A model generated the notes under the pieces. That model was not told where the DNA came from. It made no database searches and was given only the letters and a program-made list of their open reading frames with translations. Position numbers and translations under genes: made by a program. From assembly GCA_934047225.1 (NCBI GenBank), contig OW203990.1:28127045-28191044 (forward strand): 64,000 nt of DNA, written 5' to 3'. This DNA is from Ypsolopha sequella. Its lineage: Eukaryota; Arthropoda; Insecta; Lepidoptera; Ypsolophidae. Shown here one piece after another: positions 49,101 to 59,742 of the stretch (its first letter is position 1; each line of letters starts with the position of its first letter).

Positions 49101-52100
49101 CATGCTCCACTGTATTGTCCTCTAGGAGGCATCCTTGACATAGAAGCATTGCTATGTATATTTACAGCTTGCTAGATATATTGTTGGTGTTGCAGCATAC
49201 CCCGTGTGAGCTCGGACGGTATCTACGAAGCGGTATCGCTGCCGGAGGTGATGTTCCAGCCGGGGCGGCTGCGCCTACGTCCATTCTTCGATCGGCTGCT
49301 AGCTGGACTCACCAGCCAGCCCATGCAGAGCGTTGACCCGTTTGTTACTGAGGCTGTGAGTTGCTTTTATGTGATTTATGTGCACACATAGCTGCGAGTC
49401 GGTTGCACACAATACTTTATCTCCGACAATCAAAAACAATTTCCCGAAAAATGAGAAACAGAATGCTCGTCATGATACTGTCGTGATACTCGTCATGATG
49501 GAATTAGTATGTAGATGCCGGAAACCCATCAGAAACGAGAAGAGTAGAGAGGGCGTGGCTTAAGAAATTAAGACATGCAGTTATCGCTTGTGATTGGTTC
49601 TCCAGCGGTGTTATAATAAATTTGGCCAATCACAGTGCAGAATTACGGTTTTATGATGTAATATCATAACATCGGTCAAATAATGCAGGTACTTATAAAA
49701 TCGATTTTGATGTTGTAATTACCATATCGCAGTATGGGAGTAAATGAATATTTTTGAGGAACCAATTGCTACAATATCAACGGAACTATAATTTTCCATT
49801 AATGTTATAATGATTTGACATTGTCTAAAAAAAAAACACTTGTACTTATCCACATATACAGTTTAACTTTATTATGGCCAACCGGTTTCGCTGTAAAGCA
49901 TTTTCTAGGGCCTTTTACAAATCCTAACTAACAAACAAAATAAGTTTATACTCAAACCATGTTTAAAAATAACCTGCAATAAAATCTTAATCAAATAAAA
50001 TTTTATTGCACGTCATTTTTAGACATGGATTGTGTATAAAATTATTTTATTTGTTAGAAAGGATTTGTAAAAGGCCCTAGAAAATGCTTTACAGCGAAAC
50101 CGGTCGGCCATAATAAAGTTTAGTTGTATATGTGGATAAGTACAGTGTTTTTTTTAAACAATGTTTTATAAATTCCAGCAAGTGCCAACAATCACTAGCA
50201 TCTACTATATTCTAACGATTGTTCAGTTAACGCGCTACCTCTTCCACGGCGGCAACCCTTTCGGCCTGGACCTCGCTTCCATCAACATCCAGCGCGGCCG
50301 GGACTACGGACTGGCGACCTACAACGAGTACCGGCGACTGATTGGTCTGGACCCCTTCCAGGACTTCAGGCAGTTTTCTCCTAGTGTATGTAGACTTAAG
50401 GCGACATGTAAAAGTTTTAGCGTCCCTGTTACTCCATATGCGAAAAAACCCTCAGTGCGAGAGGAACGGATTCGTGGAAAAGTCGGTTTTTTATTAATAT
50501 AAAATGTACTAAAAACGCAATCAAAATGTTGTTTAACCAGGTCCTAGATACTGTTAAAACCCATCTAATAAAATATAATTGCAGTCCATATGTCATTCTA
50601 AATTGTCAAACCCGGAGAATTGGTGTCGATAAAGACCTCATTTCAATAAATATTTCTATCGAGCCGAAATTCTCTAATCGCGTTTCTGTTTTCACAGATC
50701 CCTAGAAAAAGAATCCAAAAATAATATACAATTTTATCAAAATTATACATTGTTTACCGAAGTAGATATAGAAGTTCTAAAAGTATCGTTTTTTTTTCCG
50801 TAGCGCCTTAAGGTGATATGTAAAAAAATAGAGGTGCTTCTTTTTTGTGTATCTCATGCAATACTCGGAAAATTTTAATGTATTTATGGTATATGCATTT
50901 TGACTAGTCTAGGGTTTAGAAATTGGAAAACATGTTTGGATAAATTTTCCTTGCTATAAATAATTGTTGAAATTTTACAGCACAGCACATTTTTTCTCCT
51001 CGTTTGACGAATAGGAACCATATGTAGAATTCAAACATATTTTATTAGGTGTGTTTGAACAATATCTAGAGATTTCGTATTCGAAATTTTGCTATTTTAG
51101 TTTTTTATAAAAATTATAAAACTAACATTTTTCGCTTTCGCCCTGAATCCGCCCCTCTCGCACTGAGCGTGTTTTCGCTTGGAGTGACAGTGACAAACAT
51201 AAAATTCGCATAGCCTCTTAAGAAGAATACAGAAGTAGACCGTTCCGTTTGAACTGTGACAACTCATCAAGTAGCTATGTTACTGTGCAAGCAGCATTTT
51301 GACTTCTAGATACTTGCAGACAGGTGCCCCAGAGTAATCTTCTGCGGACGCAAGCAACAGTCGTCCCATCTTTTTAACAACCGACTGCTATCTGACGGTG
51401 ACGATAATAACTGAAACTAACGGCTCATGCGCTTTTAAAGACCAAAGATCTGTCATTTATTGTGCTTCTGTGTAGTTTAGTTACTGTAAAAAAATAAGTC
51501 CTCATCAGTATTCAGAACTAGAAGAGTAACAAAAGGGAAACCCCTTCTTTGATTGTGACGTCACTCATCGGGTTGTCTATCTCCACTCATCCAGGCCGCC
51601 CAGAGACTCTCCAACGTGTACGAAAGTCCAGAAGACATCGACCTCTGGGTGGGAGGTCTGCTGGAGGAGCCAGTGGAAGGGGGCGTGGTCGGTGTGACCT
51701 TCGCCAATATACTGGGTGACCAGTTCTCAAGGTTCAAGAAGGGAGACCGTTATTTCTACGAGAATGGACCTGATGTGAACCCGGGAGCGTTTTCGCCAAG
51801 TAAGAAAAAGAATGCATATTCTTGTATCAGTTCTAAAACCTAAAAGTTTAGCTAAAACGTAAAATGAAATGGGTAGTAATTAAACGAGTGACTGTAAATT
51901 AAAATTTTAAGTGCCAAAAAGAATGAATTTGACTTATTGTTTTACTAAGTGAGCGACTGACTGCGAGTAACGAGAAATCAATAGAACAGCAACTTAAAAA
52001 CATTCATTTGATTGAGTTACTTAAATTACAGAATAAGAAGCTTCATAATATTTGAGCGACCTGATATTTGTTTCAGTGTCAACATTATGTCCTGCATTTT

Positions 52101-54630
52101 TTTCAATATTTGGCAAATGATTTATTTATATTGTTTGGCATTTTATGTTAAATTAAGGGGTAGTATTTAGCAGACGGGGTAACAATTTTCTGTTTTAGTG
52201 ACAATTGAATTTTAAGTAATAAAACTAGGGACCTCGCCTCGTTCCGCTCCGTTTGAAAGTAGGATGGAGTCAGAGCTTATTCACGCGTGCAAAAGAGACG
52301 GCAATATAACGGAATCACAATATGATTCATCCAAATCGGCCTTTTTAGAGGACCTGACGGCGCGTGGAAGACAGTGACAGAGAGCGCAGCTGTGAAGCAA
52401 GGACTATGGTAGCGACGTTAGTTCCGATTTTGGACACAACCAATCCACGCGCCATAAGGTCCTGTAGCACTGCACCACTGCACATTTATTTGACAGACTG
52501 TTCGTCTCACAGGTCAGCTAGCAGAACTAAAGAAGGTGACTCTGTCGAGACTTCTGTGTGACAATCGAGATGGGATCGAACTACTGAAGGTGGCACCCAA
52601 CGCGTTCTTACGATCCGATATATCAGGGTAACTATCTATCGTCTACTCGTAGCATACCAACCAACCTATTTAGTGTTTTTAGGGCACAATTTTTAGGGTT
52701 CCGTTCCCAAAGGGTAACCAACGGGACCCTATTACTAAGACTCCGCTGTCCGTCTGTCTGTCCGTCTGTCACCAGGCTGTATCTCATGAACCGTGATAGT
52801 TAGATAGTTGAAATTTTCAAAGATGATGTACTCGTATTTCTGTTGTCGCTATAACAACAAATACTGAAAAACAGAATAAAATAAATATTTAAGGGGGCTC
52901 CCATACAACAGACATGTTTTTTTTGCCGTTTTTACAGATAATGGTACGGAACCCTTCGTGCGCGAGTCCGACTCACACTTGGCCGATTTTTTTCTTTTAT
53001 TTGGTCATTTTTCTCTCCGCTCTATCCAGTGAGAAAAACCAAGTCCTGAGTACTAAAAAACATTTAACCCGGTTCATCTGATTAAAAAGTTAATTAGCCT
53101 TTGCCGGTAAAATCGTCTACGTTGACGTCTTAATACGCAACTAAATGTAAAGCGTCATTTAGTTGTAGTACACCCCAATAAGTATAATAACTAAGTACCT
53201 AATTGACACATTTTTGATCCAGGTTGTCGAATACAACGCTTAAGGGGCTTAACAATGCTAAACATCAGTTTTGTATTGGATTCAGCTCCGTCAATGTAGA
53301 TCATAAAAATTTGAAAAAAATATGGCGTGTTTCTTAACTCAAGACAATAATTAATTACATTTTATAAATGAACATACTTACAATCTTCTATTAATTACAT
53401 TAATTTTAAAAAAGCATGAATTTCACGAAAAAAGCGATTCAGTTTCCATGTTTCAAAACCGATTGAAACGAAACCAACACACGCAGATACTAACTACAAA
53501 AAACCATCTTTATTACATAAATAAATAATGGTTAATGTCCTAATGGAGCCGCGATTTCAAAATAACTGAAGTTTTGCGTGTGCGGTAACTGATTAGAGCA
53601 GGATAGAGAGTTAACAAACAAACGCGTTAGAGCAGGACTGAATTTTAGCATGGTGCAGCCCCTTAAGGCTGAACAGCGTTACAATCCAGTAATAAATGGA
53701 GTATATAGCGATTCTGAAGGCCTAGCCGAGTTTCTTACCAATATTGTATTCAGATTTTAATTTTACAGTAAACAGTTTCTGCCGTCTTATTAGTGATTCA
53801 AATCAAAATCATGTTCTAAGGCATGAATTAACGCCTTTCAAAATAAACGCCTTTTCTTTCTTTCTTCTTTGTAATTAAATAGTACAATAACCTATTTTGC
53901 GCATAGATTATGACATCTCCAGTGCTCCTCTTTTTAAAGGGGTTGAATTTTGAAAATTAATACTTAAATGATTCTTTAGTTATCTAATTGGTAAATTTGC
54001 TAGACCTATAACCATTTCAAAATAGTGTCGGGCTAATGACATAAGTGTTACTTGTTATTGAAAAACCGGTTTCACCCTTTTCACCGTCTTAACCTTGAAT
54101 TTTGAACAATCAAATCACAAAAAGTCGATAATACAGAAATACACACTTCAAGATATTATTTCATCTATACCGCGTATTTATTGGTAAAATGGTCTTCCCA
54201 TTTTTCATACCAGGGTTGGATTTAGAAAAATCCCTCACTTTTGTATTGTTTTCTCCATCTTTTACAAGTAAAATAGGTTAACTCAACAATTTCATATAAT
54301 TTTTTAATCTATGTACTCGTTGTTAATGTAGAATGAAATAATGGTAAATGTCCAAAACGAATGGATAGACCAATGATATCAAATGACTCATCAGTCATCA
54401 CTGCCAATTGACTGCTGGTACTCAATTTATGACACACACCGTTTGTACGTTTTGATGTACACAAGAATATTGGCAAACTTTTCAGTATTTAGTGATTTCG
54501 TGTTATACTCGAACTTCAAACCCTAAATGGCCTCAACGCAGCATATTGCATGTGTTTCAGGAACGAACCAGTGCCCTGCGATAGTCCAGTCATACCTGCG
54601 ATGGATATCAATAGGTTTAAGGAGATTTAG
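37031..54630 (+). CDS. Secreted animal haem peroxidase (chorion peroxidase-like), 14 exons, 730 aa
   Basis: Exons: 37031-37148, 41893-42071, 43351-43489, 45050-45196, 45692-45865, 46915-47111, 47240-47426, 47683-47880, 48540-48684, 49196-49355, 50227-50385, 51595-51799, 52513-52627 and 54561-54630. The total is 2193 bases in one frame with GT-AG junctions. The start is an ATG opening a signal peptide ([18 protein letters not shown]). Family marks are distal His242 (QFIAHD), the calcium loop T323-H-Y-I-D-L-S329, REHNRVA, proximal His487 (MRFGHS) and NIQRGRDYG with Asn568. Unusually, Ala241 stands where myeloperoxidase has its haem-linked Asp, Gln387 where it has the haem-linked Glu, and His384 where it has the distal Arg. 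Insect relatives cross-link eggshell or cuticle or help secretion. Here the fold seems intact but the chemistry may be altered. Confidence 0.92.
37149..39602. other. Peroxidase intron 1, left part
   Basis: LINE-like 3' pieces at 37160-37200 and 37500-37600. A reversed AGGGTTCC-type fragment lies at 38195-38245 (GTGCGAGTCGGACTCGAGCA). Bases 39410-39500 have GAGCGAAG-type motifs. No exon is seen. Confidence 0.4.
39603..39853. mobile_element. Palindromic MITE, family B, copy 2
   Basis: ATACAACGTGTAACAGAAAG to its inverse TTACACGTTGTAT. Same family as 24988-25255. Confidence 0.8.
39855..40085 (-). repeat. tRNA-headed SINE, short copy
   Basis: The minus-strand head at about 40078-40010 has box B-like GTAGGTTCGATATTC. 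The tail ATATCGTCACGAC is at 39855. Confidence 0.7.
40086..41226. other. Peroxidase intron 1, middle
   Basis: Bases 40537-40660 share a block with 46625-46835 (TTATTGCAAAACGGTTCACC). The rest shows nothing recognisable. Confidence 0.4.
41227..41475. repeat. Inverted repeat in peroxidase intron 1
   Basis: Arms of about 70 bases (41227-41300 and 41402-41475) share GATGATAGGCACCTAGTCCA and its inverse. Probably a MITE. Confidence 0.6.
41893..42071 (+). CDS. Peroxidase exon 2
   Basis: Residues 40-99. Propeptide-like, amphipathic ([20 protein letters not shown]). Acceptor TTCCTCCAG, donor GTAAGG. Confidence 0.88.
42535..42620 (-). repeat. tRNA-like SINE head
   Basis: Minus strand: GTGGCCTAGTGGTCAAGTC (box A-like) and AGATTCAAATCCCG (box B-like). 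Similar to 9540-9615. The pair suggests one SINE family. Confidence 0.65.
43013..43275. mobile_element. Palindromic hAT-like MITE, copy 2
   Basis: Ends GCAGTGGCGTGCACAGAAC and its inverse, 263 bases, ending about 75 bases before peroxidase exon 3. Sister copy at 29851-30108. Confidence 0.8.
43351..43489 (+). CDS. Peroxidase exon 3
   Basis: Residues 100-145. [20 protein letters not shown], then [13 protein letters not shown]. It ends one base into a codon, and this decides the acceptor of exon 4. Confidence 0.88.
43571..44640 (+). repeat. tRNA-headed SINE interrupted by a LINE
   Basis: The head at 43575-43650 (box A-like CAGCTCAGTCGC, box B-like TGTTCGAGTGG) and first body part run to about 43756. 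The rest of the body (GGGACGTAAAAGTCATCAG, GAGTGTTGAC) resumes at about 44513. Confidence 0.7.
43757..44512 (+). pseudogene. 5'-truncated LINE reverse transcriptase
   Basis: The translation shows [20 protein letters not shown] (RT block 4/5), the catalytic YADD in [12 protein letters not shown], and [23 protein letters not shown] at about 44013-44015 and later frame changes break it. It ends in GTGCAATAAAGAATTTACAT with a (TACA)n tail. Jockey/CR1-like. Confidence 0.85.
44650..44905. mobile_element. MITE related to 26160-26340
   Basis: Shares GATGAAGTTGCGGAAGCCGG and ACCCTCGAATCGCGAAAAAA with 26160-26340 inside the hAT element. It ends ACACCCTGTATA and starts TACTGGGTTTCCAG. Confidence 0.6.
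45050..45196 (+). CDS. Peroxidase exon 4
   Basis: Residues 146-194. [26 protein letters not shown] and [12 protein letters not shown]: the Cys-rich start of the mature domain. The acceptor GGTTCCAG|GT is chosen over TTCAAG|TT at 45015 because only the former keeps the frame from exon 3. Confidence 0.87.
45197..45691. other. Peroxidase intron 4
   Basis: No gene or clear repeat seen. Confidence 0.4.
45692..45865 (+). CDS. Peroxidase exon 5 (distal haem side)
   Basis: Residues 195-252. [20 protein letters not shown], then [14 protein letters not shown]. Distal His242 and calcium-ligand Asp243 are kept, and Ala241 replaces the haem-linked Asp. Confidence 0.93.
45866..46914. other. Peroxidase intron 5
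   Basis: Bases 46085-46160 are a reversed copy of the TTAGCAAGATC repeat. Bases 46625-46835 hold an inverted repeat (CAAAACGGCTCACCTCAA / TTGAGGTAAGCCGTTTTAC) shared with 40537-40660. The long minus-strand frame here overlaps these repeats. Confidence 0.45.
46915..47111 (+). CDS. Peroxidase exon 6
   Basis: Residues 253-318. Cys-rich ([28 protein letters not shown]), then [15 protein letters not shown], matching the family's C-x-P-x-x-x-x-x-D-D-x-F block. Confidence 0.93.
47240..47426 (+). CDS. Peroxidase exon 7 (calcium loop)
   Basis: Residues 319-380. [16 protein letters not shown] carries the calcium ligands Thr323, Tyr325 (backbone), Asp327 and Ser329. The intron before it is 128 bases. 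Confidence 0.94.
47683..47880 (+). CDS. Peroxidase exon 8
   Basis: Residues 381-446. [18 protein letters not shown], then [10 protein letters not shown] and NEWLPLLLG. By alignment with myeloperoxidase, His384 is at the Arg239 site and Gln387 at the Glu242 site. Confidence 0.95.
47881..48539. other. Peroxidase intron 8
   Basis: No gene or clear repeat seen. Confidence 0.4.
48540..48684 (+). CDS. Peroxidase exon 9 (proximal His)
   Basis: Residues 447-494. [18 protein letters not shown], then [15 protein letters not shown] with proximal His487. Donor TTGGT|GTAAGT is chosen so that exon 10 reads [10 protein letters not shown]. Confidence 0.93.
48685..49195. other. Peroxidase intron 9
   Basis: No gene or clear repeat seen. 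Confidence 0.4.
49196..49355 (+). CDS. Peroxidase exon 10
   Basis: Residues 495-548. [33 protein letters not shown]; the helix-rich proximal half. Donor GTGAGT. Confidence 0.93.
49831..50160. mobile_element. Palindromic MITE in peroxidase intron 10
   Basis: Arms 49831-49950 and 50037-50160 (AAAACACTTGTACTTATCCA / TGGATAAGTACAGTGTTTT), with CCGGTTTCGCTGTAAAGC inside each. It ends 67 bases before exon 11. Confidence 0.8.
50227..50385 (+). CDS. Peroxidase exon 11
   Basis: Residues 549-601. [20 protein letters not shown]: the family signature with Asn568, which supports the proximal His. Tyr575 stands where most members have His (RDHG). Confidence 0.95.
50418..51215. repeat. Two repeat blocks shared, inverted, with 11940-12236 and 31965-32390
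   Basis: Bases 50418-50720 match 11940-12236 reversed, and 50800-51215 match 31965-32390 reversed. Both blocks carry TCGCACTGAG-like borders, so they may be related elements. Confidence 0.7.
51595..51799 (+). CDS. Peroxidase exon 12
   Basis: Residues 602-669. [20 protein letters not shown], the usual P-D-D-I-D-L-W-x-G-G block, then [19 protein letters not shown]. Confidence 0.95.
51800..52512. other. Peroxidase intron 12
   Basis: No gene or clear repeat seen. Confidence 0.4.
52513..52627 (+). CDS. Peroxidase exon 13
   Basis: Residues 670-707. [20 protein letters not shown], the conserved C-D-N block near the C-terminus. Confidence 0.92.
52688..52990. repeat. AGGGTTCC-type repeat, ~300 bases
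   Basis: Compact copy from AGGGTTCCGTTCCC through GTCCGTCTGTCTGTCC to GAGTCCGACTCACACTTGGC, in peroxidase intron 13. The truncated relative is at 12250-12440. Confidence 0.8.
53244..53662. mobile_element. TTAA-flanked (piggyBac-like) MITE, copy 1
   Basis: Ends GGGGCTTAACAATGCTAAA and the inverse of GGGGCTGCACCATGCTAAA, flanked by TTAA on both sides (53240-53243 and 53663-53666). A reversed copy lies at 58579-58983. Confidence 0.8.
54561..54630 (+). CDS. Peroxidase exon 14
   Basis: Residues 708-730 and [19 protein letters not shown] matches the usual final C-x-x-I-P block of the family. Confidence 0.9.
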
Positions 54631-56949
54631 GTAGCAAGCAAGAAAAATCGTTCAGAAAATATTAAATGTTTTATGAACTTTAAGTTGCTTGTGAAAAATA
54701 GGTTACACACATGAGAATTAATATAGTTAAAACATAAAGAGCATAATAATGAATTAAAAACTTATAGACTTAATTATATGATATAATATTCGATTAACAT
54801 TGTTTTTCTACAATTTGATTTCTACAGTTAACCTACGTTTAGTTTGAATTTTGTATCCAGTTTGAATTTCAGCATGAAATACAATAGCATTGTCTAAAAT
54901 TTCATTTATTTGTCTTTATTCTTATCTTGATTGTACTTCTATCTTTACTTATTTATGATCTTTTGATTTTAATAACCATTTAGTAAGTTACAAACTGTTT
55001 GATTATGTTGTAAAAGTGAATCTTTTGTGGTTTTTAATTTTAATAATTGTGCATGCCTTCACCTTTTACAAAAAAATCAAACTGTTTGTATGCTTCTTGC
55101 TAAGTTAGAACTGTTTGAGCTTATCGAAAATTCCGTTAAGATTTTAAGTTGATTATAATAATCAAGACTTTTCACAATTTCATTGATTATAAATGACAAC
55201 AATATGTTTCCATATTCATGTCCAATAAATACGTGGTGCTGTGTCAACATTAAAATGTGAGATTAACCTTAACAGTTTTAATTTGCTAAAATCCAAACGA
55301 TGACGATGATGGTCGATTTATTCGTTAAATTGGTTAAAACAAAGTTTTTTTTTTCAATATAAATGATGATTATGATTTCACCTAATATATTTTTTTACAG
55401 TTTTGGTATTCCATTGATGCCCGAGCAGTGGTCCACCAACATTGTATTTGTTAATTTTGCTTGTTGAAACAAGGAAGCTTTGTTTTCAACTGTGTTTTGT
55501 CATGTCAGTAATCTTGAGTTGTACAAAAAATACCTGAAACTCTCATTTTAGTTTTGTACAACTTTCAAATGATTTTGTCACCTAATCGATTGTCTACGTT
55601 ACGTTTCATGGTTTTCTTCATTTATAAATTATTGCTATTGAGTTTTAAGCTGAATCGTTTGATTGATAATGTACCTGATTAAATGTTTTTTTTACATAAA
55701 AAATCCACAAATCGGGGGCTTCAGATGGTATGAGCTAGTAGAAATCAAATTGGTTGATTTTTATTACAAAGTTAATTTTAAAATGCTATTTTATATTTAG
55801 TTTCCTAGATTAGTACCCAATAAAACAGAAAAAGCCTTTATTTGAAACACAAACATTTTCCCCACATATTATGATAACTATAGTGGTTAAAAGTATCTCT
55901 ATCTCTGTCTATCTCATAGGCACTATTAATTATTCACCTTCCAGAGCCACAGTTTTTAAAGTGGATACTTATTAACTTTATCAATGACCTGCAACAAAAC
56001 TCAAATTGTTTGCTCTACTGATAACCTTACAACTTTTATTCTTATACTCTGCAACTTTTAAAATTTTATTAAGTACTTACAGGTCATATTTCGAGGATTT
56101 TTTTGTGTATATTCAAGTCAAAGCATAAATTTGTTTTGTATGCTCATTATGACATGGGCTTAAATTTTGTTGAAGGGTACTTGAAAGGGCACACCTTGTT
56201 TTGTATAGCTTTATATTCACTCATTGTATTGAATTAATTTAAGTTCCCTTAAACCTATATGTCTTATTAAATTTAATTTTAATGTTTATGCTAATATTAT
56301 TGTAATAAGGTAAAACTGAGAATTTTTTTACTACTTTAATATACTAGTATATAAATAAATTGTATTTAATTATAATTGAGAAAATCGTAGGTGAAAAATG
56401 GTTAAGTGTATATTTCAATTTAAGCAGCGCTAAATGTGGCTTGTCATTAGGTTAAGTTTAACGTATGTAATTAAAAAAATATAAACACTGAAAAAAATAA
56501 ATTACATTGTAAGTCAATTAGCATAAATGATACAATAATGATTAATAAATGTAAATAATCAAACTAAAAATATTTGAGACAACTTTTTGTAGGTATGTAA
56601 GTATTCAGTGAAATAATTTAGATTTACACAATTAATATTTTGAGTATATTAGTATGAATAAGAGTTAATAGGATAAAATAAGCGTTATAAAATAAAACAC
56701 TGAAAAATAGAATTAAAGTGTAAATCAATTAAAATAAATGATGTACTAATTAATGTTAATAATAGAATTGAATATATTTGAGACAACTTTTTGTGTATTC
56801 AGTGAAATAATGTAGTTGTACACATTCAATATTTTTAGTATATAGTATATAAGAGTTAATAGGAATGAGAATTCAATAGTACAGAATACTATACTCATTT
56901 ATCATTAGTAAATATATATAGTATGCCTTAATTAGCTTTTTATTTATAA

Positions 56950-57134
56950 TTACACAATATAACTTGAAATATACACAATAAATAAAAGAAAATTATAACT
57001 TGAAATATATTTCGGCCCATGGGCCGTCATCAGTCAAGTATATACTTGACTGATGACGGCCCACTAAGGGCCAAAATATATTTCAAGTTATAATTTTCTT
57101 TTATTTATTGTGTATATTTCAACTTATATTGTGC
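56950..57134. repeat. Near-perfect palindrome, ~90-base arms
   Basis: Centre near 57041 (CAAGTATATACTTG). The arms carry TATTTCGGCCCATGGGCCGT / GCCCACTAAGGGCCAAAATA. The same terminal theme occurs in 6060-6475. A fold-back MITE, possibly within the 3' UTR. Confidence 0.9.
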
Positions 57135-57311
57135 ATTTATCATTAGGTAATTCAACTCGCTTCGATAGTTTACCAGGAGCTCCAGTGTTAGAAAAATATG
57201 TAAATTTGTTGTAAAACTGATTTTGCACGTAATATATTTAAAAAAAAATCCAAATGCAGAATGTAAGGTTTATAATTGTGTAGATTTTTGTGTGTACACT
57301 TCTTTACTAGA

Positions 57312-57317
57312 AATAAA
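57312..57317 (+). promoter_or_regulatory. Candidate polyadenylation signal of the peroxidase gene
   Basis: AATAAA in TAGAAATAAAAGC, the last of several in the AT-rich 3' region. Confidence 0.35.
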
Positions 57318-57684
57318 AGCAAATTTAATAACTTAACATGTATTTTTCTGTTATGTACCTACAAGGGGTTATTATCCAATATTTTTCGCAATATCATGGT
57401 AACTATGATTGCGATTTTTTGTCTTTTTTACGTGTTATTTCACGGTTGAGACAACAAGCTGTGTGTAGTGTGTGTTTGCATATCCTGTTAGTTATTATTA
57501 TCAGTTATGTACACGTTTGTAGGTATGCTGTTTGAAAAGCATCAATTTCAGTCATCAAAATATTAAAATAGGTAGGTTTGATATTTTTGCGGATTTATTT
57601 ATTTATATAATTGGCACTTTGGCGTATAAGGTACATCTCGGGTTAAAATTATTTCCGTATATTTTTGTCAGTTTGCCAATCTGT

Positions 57685-57846
57685 GGGTCTACTGCGTAAT
57701 TCTCATTTTCATCAACATCAACTTGAGATTGGTATTTGACGTGCGTGCGACGACGCCCGCCTAACATGCCATCTCTTTTGCACGCGTTGAATTTCGCATG
57801 CATTTGCTTGAAGTTGATACAAATGAGAATTACGCGGTAGAGCCGC
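57685..57846. mobile_element. Short MITE with ACCGCGTAATTCTCAT ends, copy 2
   Basis: Reversed copy of 11639-11805, with only about 7 differences over the shared 123-base open stretch. Confidence 0.75.
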
Positions 57847-58077
57847 CGGTGTATAAAATCTCAAATTATATAAATTGAATTAGTCTGAATAGGATGTTTA
57901 TATATTAAATATAAAATTATATATATTATAATATTTTAATGATTTATATATATTATAATATTTATACATTGTTAGTAACTCAGAGATATAGACAAACTAC
58001 CCCTATTGGCCCTACCAAGGTCATTCCGTCATAAGTAGCAATACTTTGTAGGATTAGGGACGGGACAGGTTTATTTA

Positions 58078-58575
58078 AGAGGATGGCATACCCTAGCAAC
58101 TTTTTTTATTACCCGTCCAGCACAATAAGTCTAATGGCAAAAGACTTTATTTGCTTTTCATAGAGGCGATTATATGTTGGCTCTTTGGCCTCTTGTTCTT
58201 GGACGCGTAATACTAGTGATCACGCAGCGAAACAACGAATTGGTGTGTTTTTAGCTAATACTGAAATACTTTGTAGGGAAAAAAATATTGAATTTAGGTG
58301 ATATACCTTTATATTTCTATTACCTATTTTATGAAAGAAAAAGATCAAGTTGATCTCTTAACCACGTTCTTGAAGCGAACGTTTGAAAACCAAAAAAAAA
58401 GAGGGTGCAAAACATTTCTTTTATATAAATCTTAGTACAATGTTTATACGTAACATCCCTAGAAAAAAGATTAATAAACCAAATATATTTGTTCCAATAC
58501 AAGTAGAGTCCGAATTTCTTCAAACGAATCCTGGATAGCCTGGAGTTGGTCATGCTCTAGGCTCAGGTACAGTCT
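58078..58575. repeat. Dispersed block shared with 28205-28676
   Basis: Same orientation, high similarity, with one insertion near 58205-58255. It ends where the TTAA-flanked MITE begins. Confidence 0.75.
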
Positions 58576-58578
58576 TAA

Positions 58579-58983
58579 GGGGCTGCACAATGCTAAAATT
58601 TAGTCCTGCTCTGACGCTTTTGTTTTTTAACTCTCTATCCTGCTCTAATCAGATGCCGCGCACGCAAAACTTCAGTTATTTTGAAATTGACATTAACTAT
58701 AATTTTTTTATGTAATAAAGATGTTTTTTTTCTAGTTAGTATCTGCGTGTGTTGGTTTCGTTTCAATCGGTTGTGAAATATGGAAACTGAATCGCTTTTT
58801 TCGTGAAATTCATGTTTTTTAAAAGTATTATAATTAAAAGAAGATTGAAAGTATGTTTATTTATACAGTGTAATTAATAATTTTTTTGAGTTTTAAATAC
58901 GCCATATATTTTTCAAATTTTTATCATGTACATTGATGGAACTGAATCCCATGCAAAACTGATGTTTAGCATTGTGGAGCCCC
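58579..58983. mobile_element. TTAA-flanked (piggyBac-like) MITE, copy 2
   Basis: GGGGCTGCACAATGCTAAA to its inverse, flanked by TTAA at 58575-58578 and 58984-58987. Opposite orientation to 53244-53662. Confidence 0.8.
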
Positions 58984-59319
58984 TTAAAACACGATATATT
59001 TTATCGATATTATTTTTATGTATGAATTATTTTAATTTTATGGAGTTTTACCTTTTAGTTTCTTAATATTATTGTATCACAATAGTGTCAATAATGCTTT
59101 ATTAGGTATCAAATTAATTACAGACTCAAATCCAAACTCGCAAGTGTGAGGTTGTTCCTGAGAATATGTATTATTATATTTTATACATGATAGGTTTTTC
59201 ATAAGATTCTAATAAAATACAAAAGAAAAATGAATAGGTTTAAACATTTTTAATTGATACAGTTTGTGAAATGACAACAGAAAGTAAAAATACTTACGTC
59301 TATAATATTTTAAACTATA

Positions 59320-59581
59320 CAAGGTGACTTTTTGATCATCGTCTAAATTCATACTGGAGGCTTGATAAGTGATCAGTATCTTGGATCAATAACAATTTTT
59401 GTGAAATTTGTAAAATTAAATTTCGGCTTCCCATAGAAATTCACTTCCATTCCCGAGTGAATCACTATGGGGTGCCGAAATTTTTTTTTACGAATTTTAC
59501 AAAAATTGTTATTGATCCATGATACTGACTACTTACCGAGCCACCAGTATGAATTTGGACGATGATCAAAAAGTCACCTTG
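59320..59581. mobile_element. Palindromic MITE, family A, copy 3
   Basis: CAAGGTGACTTTTTGATC to its inverse, TA-flanked, 262 bases. Related to 1307-1568 and 19182-19443. Confidence 0.85.
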
Positions 59582-59742
59582 TATATAGTAATGAATAATT
59601 TTATTAGATAATTTTTAATATTGTTTGACAAAATGTGTCCTTTTTCTTCCGATTTTAAATTGGCGGGTATTTTATTATAAATGTTTATTGCCATGTAGTA
59701 TGGGCTGCAGTTAAGCATTTTAATACGAGACATTGGTAGGTA

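Larger units (their letters stand above)
54631..57317 (+). other. Probable long 3' UTR of the peroxidase gene
   Basis: About 2.7 kb, very AT-rich, with few recognisable repeats before 56940, unlike the neighbouring DNA. Several AATAAA sites occur; the last, at 57312-57317, precedes the change to repeat-rich DNA. The true end could be earlier, for example near 55221 or 55809. Confidence 0.4.
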
